DNA of 12,156 bases from Pleurocapsa sp. MO_226.B13 (GTDB lineage Bacteria > Cyanobacteriota > Cyanobacteriia > Cyanobacteriales > Xenococcaceae). The DNA lies in contig JASJEI010000124.1 in the NCBI GenBank assembly GCA_030064795.1, positions 1 through 12,156 on the forward strand. The letters are read 5' to 3'. Both the position numbers and the translations under genes were made by a program. How positions within the stretch are numbered: position 1 is the first letter of the stretch; every line of letters begins with the position of its first letter. The notes beneath the pieces were generated by a model. The model saw only the letters and a list, made by a program, of their open reading frames with translations. It did no database searches and had not been told where the DNA came from. This document shows positions 7,194-12,156 of the stretch, piece after piece.

Positions 7194-7409
7194 ATGGCAT
7201 ATTATCGTAAACGTCTTTCTCCAATTAAACCTAGCGATCCAATCGATTACAAAGATGTAGAGTTGTTACGTAAATTCATTACCGAAAGAGGCAAAATCTT
7301 ACCCCGTCGCATCACTGGCTTGACCGCTCAACAGCAAAGAGACTTAACTGTAGCGGTAAAAAGAGCAAGAGCGATCGCTTTATTGCCCTTCGTAAATAAA
7401 GAAGGCTAG
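7194..7409 (+). CDS. rpsR: 30S ribosomal protein S18
   Basis: A 71-residue small-subunit protein. In the ribosome S18 sits with S6 on the platform. The conserved core is present: [20 protein letters not shown], then [20 protein letters not shown], then RAIALLPF. There is an intact stop and the length is normal. The ATG at 7194 gives [13 protein letters not shown], the usual cyanobacterial N-terminus. A HIP1 octamer lies inside the gene near 7372. It lies 40 nt after rpmG and 90 nt before the RNB-domain exonuclease, all on one strand, so the three may form an operon. Confidence 0.98.
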   Translation: MAYYRKRLSPIKPSDPIDYKDVELLRKFITERGKILPRRITGLTAQQQRDLTVAVKRARAIALLPFVNKEG

Positions 7410-7499
7410 AGCAAAACTATTCTTTACAGTTGGATAGTAAAAGCCAGCAGAAAGTAAACTAGAAAGTATTGTTGTAAGCAAATCTCAAGTACGAAGCTG

Positions 7500-9515
7500 G
7501 TGGAACAAGGAAAGCTGATTGAATTCAGAGTGCAAGGGGAACGTCGTCTTGCAGTTGCCGAACGTCCAGAAGGGAAGAAAGACTGGATTGTCGTAGACGC
7601 AGGGGGGCAGTCCCACAAAATACGCCCTCAGCGAGTCGAATACACGGTAGAAGGCGTTCTCTATCAACCTACGGAGATCGCCAGCTTTTTAGAAGAAGCA
7701 GAGTCTTACATAGATCCCAGTAGTTTGGAAGTAGCCTGGGAAATACTAATTGAAGACGGCGAGACTGTCACCCCACAACAGATGGCAGAACTCTTATTTT
7801 CGGATCGCTCTCCAGCCCCCTGTTATGCTGCTCATATTCTATTAAGCCAAGACAAAATCTATTTTAAAAAGAAATCCGACTATTACGAACCCCGCTCGGC
7901 AAACCAGGTAGCAGAGATTAAGCACCAGCTAGAAGTTCAAGAGCAAAAAGAACGAGAAAAATCAGAATTTATTGACCATATCAGACAAGCCTTAGCAGGA
8001 AAAAGTATAGAATGGAGCGAGAGCGATCGCCTGCGCTTAGAATCCATCGAAAAATTAGCTTTGAGTACAGAAGGGACTTCTAAAGTAGCTCAAGAAACAC
8101 TCAAAGAGGTAGGCAAAAACTTTGATTCTCAAGGAGCTTTTGACCTATTAGTGGAGATAGGATGGTGGAGTAAACATGAAAATTTATTTTTACGTCGCAG
8201 TTCTTATCCTGTAAACTTCTCGAAAAAGGTACTTGATGTGGTGCAACCTCGTCTTCAATCCGATCCTACCGAAGCGGAAGAAAACCGCTTAGATCTGACC
8301 GCTCTCAAAATATATACCATTGATGATGAAAGTACCACCGAAATTGATGATGGTCTGAGTGTTGAATATTTAGATGACGGCACTGCAAAACTCTGGATTC
8401 ATATTGCCGATCCCACTCGTATAGTCAATCCAGAAGATGAATTAGATTTAGAAGCTCGTCGGCGTAGTACCAGTCTTTATCTACCTACGGGAATGGTATC
8501 TATGTTCCCCCCAGAATTAGCCACAGGGCCGATGAGTTTAGTCCAAGGACAAATTTGCTCTGCCCTCAGTTTTGGGGTCATTCTAGATGAAATTGGAGGC
8601 ATTCAAGAGTATGAAATTCACTCTAGCTTAATCAAGCCCACCTATCGCCTAACCTATGATGATGTCGATGAGATGTTGCAGTTGGGGCTGCAAAACGAAC
8701 CTGAAATTGCCGATCTAGCAAAACAAGCCCAGTTAAGAAGACAATGGCGTAAAAGTCAGGGTTCGATTCACATCAAGATGCCAGAATCGATTATCAAGGT
8801 CAAAGATAACGAAGAAGTGACCATCGAATTAATCGATAGTTCTCCTTCCCGTCAGTTAGTAGCGGAAATGATGATCCTTGCCGGTCAAATCGGCGGTAAG
8901 TACGGTCAAGAGCATAATTTACCTTTACCCTATCGGGGTCAACCCCAACCCGAACTACCCTCAGAAGAAGAATTATTACAACTACCCGCAGGGCCGACTC
9001 GTTTTTGTGCTTTGCGTAGCTGTATGCCTCGTAGTGAGATGAGTATGTCTCCGATTCGTCATGCCAGCTTGGGTTTAGAAAGTTACGTCCAGGTGACATC
9101 TCCGATCCGTCGTTATACCGACTTGCTGTCGCATTTTCAAATCAAGGCTCATTTACGGGGTAATGAACTGCCTTTTTCTCGCGAAGAACTGCAAGAGATT
9201 GTTTATAGCGTTAGCAGTTCTTCTTACGAGGCGACTTTAGTAGAACGTCAAACCAATCGTTATTGGGGTCTAGAATACCTCAGACGGAACGCTGAATGTG
9301 TCTGGGATGTATTGGTCTTACGTTGGCTAAGAGAAGATGAAAACTTGGGTCTAATTTTGATTGAAGATCTGGGAATGGAATTACCCCACCGTTTCGATCG
9401 CCCTGTAGCTTTAGGAGAACGCCTAGAAATGCAGGTAACTCGTGCCGATCCTCAGCGAGATGAAGTGCGGTTTAAAGAGGTAACAGAAGCAGAAATTCAG
9501 GCAACACCATCTTAA
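7500..9515 (+). CDS. RNase II/R-family 3'-5' exoribonuclease
   Basis: A 671-residue cytosolic exonuclease that degrades RNA processively from the 3' end to 5'-nucleotides. Residues 1-60 form a small beta-rich N-terminal region (GKLIEFRVQGERRLAVAERP). The RNB catalytic domain begins near 262 and carries TIDDESTTEIDDGLS with acidic D275, D276, E281, D283 and D284. It continues through HIADPTR (301-307), LYLPTGMVSMFPPEL and the C-terminal RNB block HASLGLESYVQVTSPIRRYT (521-540). The E. coli RNase II metal-ligand series D201-D207-D209-D210 reads D-E-D-D here, so the second acid is Glu. A C-terminal S1 domain is at best short and degenerate (about 600-665). The start is GTG 7500; MEQGKLIEFRVQG fits the family N-terminus, and no strong ribosome binding site is seen. 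It lies downstream of rpsR, a conserved cyanobacterial arrangement. Whether it behaves as RNase II or RNase R cannot be decided from sequence. Confidence 0.95.
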   Translation: MEQGKLIEFRVQGERRLAVAERPEGKKDWIVVDAGGQSHKIRPQRVEYTVEGVLYQPTEIASFLEEAESYIDPSSLEVAWEILIEDGETVTPQQMAELLFSDRSPAPCYAAHILLSQDKIYFKKKSDYYEPRSANQVAEIKHQLEVQEQKEREKSEFIDHIRQALAGKSIEWSESDRLRLESIEKLALSTEGTSKVAQETLKEVGKNFDSQGAFDLLVEIGWWSKHENLFLRRSSYPVNFSKKVLDVVQPRLQSDPTEAEENRLDLTALKIYTIDDESTTEIDDGLSVEYLDDGTAKLWIHIADPTRIVNPEDELDLEARRRSTSLYLPTGMVSMFPPELATGPMSLVQGQICSALSFGVILDEIGGIQEYEIHSSLIKPTYRLTYDDVDEMLQLGLQNEPEIADLAKQAQLRRQWRKSQGSIHIKMPESIIKVKDNEEVTIELIDSSPSRQLVAEMMILAGQIGGKYGQEHNLPLPYRGQPQPELPSEEELLQLPAGPTRFCALRSCMPRSEMSMSPIRHASLGLESYVQVTSPIRRYTDLLSHFQIKAHLRGNELPFSREELQEIVYSVSSSSYEATLVERQTNRYWGLEYLRRNAECVWDVLVLRWLREDENLGLILIEDLGMELPHRFDRPVALGERLEMQVTRADPQRDEVRFKEVTEAEIQATPS

Positions 9516-9533
9516 GTAATAAGTAAATGGATC

Positions 9534-9561
9534 GTAGAGACGTAATATATTACGTCTCTAC
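9534..9561. repeat. Perfect 28-bp palindrome downstream of the exonuclease gene
   Basis: GTAGAGACGTAATA (9534-9547) is followed immediately by its exact reverse complement (9548-9561), beginning 18 nt after the exonuclease stop. As RNA it would fold into a long stem with at most a tiny loop. There is no T-tract after it, so it is not a classical terminator, although it could protect the mRNA 3' end. The GTAGAGACG...CGTCTCTAC form matches a palindromic repeat I recall as widespread in cyanobacterial genomes. Confidence 0.9.
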
Positions 9562-9590
9562 AAGGTTTGGCGGTTCGAGCGATAAATATT

Positions 9591-9704
9591 CTATGTAAAT
9601 AGGATTCGGTATAAGGTATCGTTGCCATCTTCACCCTTAATCGAGTCATCGCTTGCTGAACCAATAATTGAATCATTACCCTTTCTACCATTGATGACTA
9701 AAAG
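9591..9704 (-). pseudogene. Remnant of an RTX (haemolysin-type Ca-binding repeat) protein
   Basis: On the minus strand the frame between the stop codons at 9705-9707 and 9591-9593 encodes 37 residues. Its centre reads INGRKGNDSIIGSASDD and then SIKGEDGNDTLY. The GxxGND and GEDGNDTL units with their intervening D are the nonapeptide pattern GGxGxDxxx of RTX Ca-binding beta-rolls. There is no start codon and no upstream continuation, so this is a two- to three-repeat scrap of a once larger secreted protein gene. It lies 29 nt from the 28-bp palindrome. Recognition is from the repeat pattern, and only about 13 codons of each repeat region survive well. Confidence 0.7.
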
Positions 9705-9853
9705 CTATAGAAGCTCAATAATTACTTTTGCTATTGTGACAAACATGGTTGGTTGAGACGAGTAATTTTATTGCAGATTGAATTTTGGTATAGCGATCGC
9801 ATTACTAAAAAACGTTTTGAAACCTTAAACATTTAACATTGGAAAAAAATTAT

Positions 9854-10459
9854 ATGTTTAATCGCCTTTGGTTAACGGCTATGGCATTGAGCCTAATTAT
9901 TTTAGTTCTACTCTATCCAAGATCCTCAACTCAGGCTGACCGAACTAATGCTGCCACTCATTTAAAAGTAATTAAAGAGGAGAAATTAATGAAAGATTCA
10001 GAACCAGAGGCACTAAGAGAAATGCCAATTAAAATTAGAGAGCGAATTGTTTCCGAGCTAAAAAAAGATTTTGAACTAGAAGGCGATCGAGGATTTCAGG
10101 TAGGATTTGGCGAAAAAATCGATATTTGGCTACCCCTGTCTGCTGACTCGAAAAAACAATGGTCTAATGAAAAAGCCGTAGCCATTATGGAGCGAGTCTT
10201 TAATATAAAGTTTCCTCAGACATTTCAAGTAGGCAATTTGTCTCCAAGAAATGATGTTTGGTTTCCCATTCCTGCCAATTTCTCACTAGAAGGATGGTCT
10301 GATGAAGAAGTTAGAGCGATCGCGGGTAAAGTAGTAATGCTCGGCTGGAGTTTTATTCCAGCGCGTTTTTCAGATGAGACAACCAATAAAGAATCAACAC
10401 AAGAGATGCTGGTGCTTTTCTTTTCGGTTCATCCTGGGATGATTTTCGATCTGGATTGA
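9854..10459 (+). CDS. Predicted exported or membrane-anchored protein with an internal repeat
   Basis: A 201-residue protein of unrecognised family. From the ATG at 9854 the N-terminus MFNRLWLTAMALSLIILVLL is one hydrophobic segment followed by YPRSSTQADR, which suggests a signal peptide (cleavage after TQA possible) or an anchor, so the rest acts outside the cytoplasm. A frame-compatible TTG at 9839 is less likely; GGA at 9841-9843 can serve the ATG. Residues about 81-120 (FQVGFGEKIDIWLPL through QWSNEKAVAIMERVF) and about 124-169 (FQVGNLSPRNDVWFPI through GWSDEEVRAIAGKVV) are two related units, each FQVG then D-x-W-x-P then a W-S helix. No catalytic motif is seen. The 3' end is 94 nt from the next gene's ATG on the same strand. 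Function is unknown. Confidence 0.7.
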   Translation: MFNRLWLTAMALSLIILVLLYPRSSTQADRTNAATHLKVIKEEKLMKDSEPEALREMPIKIRERIVSELKKDFELEGDRGFQVGFGEKIDIWLPLSADSKKQWSNEKAVAIMERVFNIKFPQTFQVGNLSPRNDVWFPIPANFSLEGWSDEEVRAIAGKVVMLGWSFIPARFSDETTNKESTQEMLVLFFSVHPGMIFDLD

Positions 10460-10474
10460 AAACACATCCTTTGG

Positions 10475-10518
10475 GGGCGTTTCTCCTTCGGAGGTGCTTC
10501 TAATATCGCGAAACGCCC
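10475..10518 (+). promoter_or_regulatory. Hairpin in the leader of the P-loop protein gene
   Basis: GGGCGTTTC (10475-10483) pairs perfectly with GAAACGCCC (10510-10518), nine base pairs. Inside lies a smaller hairpin, CTCC-TTC-GGAG (10484-10494). The structure is followed by a Shine-Dalgarno GGAG at 10544-10547, 6 nt before the ATG at 10554. The CTCCTTCGGAG core resembles a dispersed cyanobacterial repeat of the type TCTCCTTCGGAGACGC, so it may be repeat-derived rather than a regulator. No T-tract follows, so it is not a terminator. Confidence 0.55.
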
Positions 10519-10553
10519 TTACCTATCTTTCGTTAATTCTTGAGGAGTTTTCC

Positions 10554-11717
10554 ATGTTAACCAGTCAAGATTCATCACCAGCAAGAGAAGATCGCCAACC
10601 TTCTGAATTAACTTCAGTAAAACTGCCAATTGTTTTAATTGGGCCTCTTACCGTAGGCAAAACCACCGTCGGTAAGTTATTGGCAGCGCAACTAGAATTA
10701 CCGTTTATCGATCTGTGGGAAACAGGTGAGAAATACTGGCAAGAAGTTGGTTACGATCGCACCTTAGAAAAACAAGCCTGGGAAAACGATCGAGTTAATG
10801 GAGTTTATCACTATATGATGCCTTTTGAAGCTCAGGCGATTAAACGTGGTGTTCCCGAATATCATAACTGTGTAATAGAGCTTGGAGCATCGCAATCAGT
10901 TTACGATGATGCTGAGCTTTTCCAACAGGTAAGTCGAGTTCTGCAACCTCATAACGTGGTGTTGCTATTGCCATCAGAGGATGTGGAACAATCCCTACAA
11001 ATACTTGAAGAACGCACTAGCATTAAAATCGAAGGTTTGGAAAGAAACGAATATTTCCTCAGACATCGCTCTAACTACGACCTAGCAAAATACACATTCT
11101 ACACCAAAGATCAAACGCCAGAAGAAACTAGCAAGGAAATACTGGCACAAATCGACCCCAAAGCCTCCGAGATCGTTTTAATTGGACCAATGGGAGCAGG
11201 CAAAAGTACCATTGGCAAACTATTGGCACAGAAACTCGGACTACTACAGGTTTCGATGGATCGGCTACGGTTTGACTATTATACTGAAGCAGGATGGGGA
11301 CCCGAGCAGCAGAAACAAACCTTTGAGAATGAAGGGAAAGAAGGGTATTATCGTCGCTGGAGGCAGTTTCGGCTTCAAGTAGTAGAACGTATTCTCAACG
11401 AACATCACAACTGCGTAATTGATTTTGGCTGCGGGCATTCGGTCTACGAAGACGATCGAGACTTAGAACGCGCCCGCCAACTTTTATCTCCCTATAAAAA
11501 TGTTCTGTTGTTACTACCCTCACCAGATTTGGATGAGTCAGTTGCTATCCTGCGCCAGCGAAATACACCTACCATCAATGACATGGAAGCAAACAGGTTT
11601 CTAATTACTCATCCTTCTAACCGAGAGTTAGCCAAGCTCGTTGTTTATACTGAAGGACAAACACCCGTTGAAACCAGAGATGAGATTTTAGAACGTCTAG
11701 AACTTACGCATCGTTAG
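10554..11717 (+). CDS. Tandem two-domain P-loop kinase-like protein (shikimate-kinase-like)
   Basis: A 387-residue cytoplasmic protein made of two homologous halves. Half 1 spans about 25-202 with Walker A GPLTVGKTTVGKLL (from 30); half 2 spans about 206-385 with GPMGAGKSTIGKLL (from 211). Both continue with NCVIELGASQSVY or NCVIDFGCGHSVY, then NVVLLLPS or NVLLLLPS, then an LAKYTFYT- or LAKLVVYT-like ending and a QTP helix. The fold and the GKST-IG-LLA start resemble shikimate kinase. The substrate-site residues do not: the D-x-D after the first strand is FIDLW in half 1 and SMDRL in half 2, and the GGG motif is GAS or GCG. Shikimate phosphorylation is therefore doubtful, though nucleotide binding is likely in both halves. 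The start at 10554 is set by GGAG at 10544-10547; an upstream GTG at 10494 lies inside the leader hairpin and is rejected. What it phosphorylates or senses is unknown. Confidence 0.85.
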   Translation: MLTSQDSSPAREDRQPSELTSVKLPIVLIGPLTVGKTTVGKLLAAQLELPFIDLWETGEKYWQEVGYDRTLEKQAWENDRVNGVYHYMMPFEAQAIKRGVPEYHNCVIELGASQSVYDDAELFQQVSRVLQPHNVVLLLPSEDVEQSLQILEERTSIKIEGLERNEYFLRHRSNYDLAKYTFYTKDQTPEETSKEILAQIDPKASEIVLIGPMGAGKSTIGKLLAQKLGLLQVSMDRLRFDYYTEAGWGPEQQKQTFENEGKEGYYRRWRQFRLQVVERILNEHHNCVIDFGCGHSVYEDDRDLERARQLLSPYKNVLLLLPSPDLDESVAILRQRNTPTINDMEANRFLITHPSNRELAKLVVYTEGQTPVETRDEILERLELTHR

Positions 11718-11781
11718 TCAAGCCAAGCACAGTGTTATCGATCGCCAAAATAACTAGAGCGGAATCATTGGTCACAACTTA

Positions 11782-12156
11782 AGCTTGAAGAGCAGTTGTC
11801 AAGAGGGTTTGGGAGCTGGGCGAAAAAAAGAAGTCAGGAGAGTTTTTCTGTCGAGAAGGGAACGGGGCAAGAATGAGACGAATCGGAGGTTTTCGGATAG
11901 ATTTTACTATTCCTAAATCTTGATTCTCTGGTGCAGTAAAATACTTGAGAGGATCGTCAGCCAAACCTTTGTGATGAGCCACAGAGAAATGGTAAAGACC
12001 ACGGTAAATCATTTCGAGAGAAATGCGATCGACAGAATTAGGACAAGTTTGAGATGTTCGACGATGGTCAACTTGACCGACAAATACATCGCGCTTTTTA
12101 CCCACATACTCTCTATAGGTTCTGAATTGTCCGAAGCTAGGGTCAAGGGTGTGTTT
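11782..12156 (-). pseudogene. Probable TnpB-type C-terminal fragment, zinc ribbon lost; runs off the edge
   Basis: A minus-strand frame enters from beyond the right edge and ends at TAA 11779-11781. Its first part reads HTLDPSFGQFRTYREYVGKK, then RDVFVGQVDHRRTSQTCPN. The VDHRRTSQTCPN segment fits the region of TnpB (IS200/IS605 accessory RNA-guided nuclease) leading into its zinc ribbon, normally TSQTCPxCG. Here the CG that should follow is replaced by SVDRISLEMIYRG, and the remaining three cysteines of the ribbon and the following DRD-type catalytic region are absent. The next 90 residues are unrecognised, but codons look natural, so the frame may be a chimera of TnpB and another gene. GTG 12103-12105 is only an internal start. 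A normal protein family that I do not recognise is possible. Confidence 0.45.

Noticed and set aside
8800..9099. A 99-codon minus-strand frame inside the exonuclease gene
   Set aside because: It is antisense to the strongly conserved RNB domain and has no motif of its own.
10494..10553. Upstream GTG start for the P-loop protein, adding 20 residues
   Set aside because: The added codons lie in the hairpin leader and the ATG at 10554 has a well-placed GGAG; the extension MLLISRNALTYLSLILEEFS is not expected in this family.

Overview
The window is cyanobacterial. The palindrome GCGATCGC (HIP1) recurs throughout, for example at 1923, 3497, 4672, 5997, 7372, 8024, 9793 and 10316. The order RDD membrane protein, rpmG, rpsR, RNase II/R-like exonuclease and a zinc-ribbon Ser/Thr kinase also fit a cyanobacterium. 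AT-rich spacers, insertion-sequence debris and small dispersed repeats suggest a large, repeat-tolerant genome. Species cannot be named from this sequence.

Left part (25-4224). A minus-strand eukaryote-type Ser/Thr kinase fused to a C-terminal formylglycine-generating-enzyme-like domain (25-1875) is divergent from a small winged-helix-like protein (2240-2455). A good intrinsic terminator (2490-2523) follows that small gene and lies only 15 nt before the ATG of a dGTPase-family HD phosphohydrolase (dgt). A possible transposase remnant on the opposite strand overlaps the dgt 3' end. It is followed by a 13-bp tandem duplication and a heptamer repeat array.

Middle (4225-6348). A small ankyrin-repeat protein is followed by a complete but broken insertion sequence (4750-6096). 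The element has 17-bp imperfect terminal inverted repeats. Its DDE transposase reads as one protein of about 406 residues only if five separate +1 shifts are corrected, and that corrected reading contains no stop codon.

Housekeeping block (6349-9515). An RDD-family membrane protein precedes ribosomal proteins L33 and S18 and an RNB-domain exoribonuclease, all co-directional. A plausible promoter lies just upstream of rpmG. L33 and S18 belong to the ribosome; the exonuclease degrades or processes RNA.

Right part (9516-12156). The spacer holds a perfect 28-bp palindrome and a 38-codon antisense remnant of an RTX (Ca-binding nonapeptide repeat) protein. Then come a predicted exported protein with an internal duplication and, behind a hairpin leader, a two-domain shikimate-kinase-like P-loop protein made of two tandem copies. 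At the right edge a minus-strand frame carries what looks like the C-terminal part of a TnpB-type protein that loses its zinc ribbon part-way. No CRISPR array, tRNA or rRNA was seen. The least explained items are the duplicated P-loop protein with its neighbour, and the shift pattern in the transposase.
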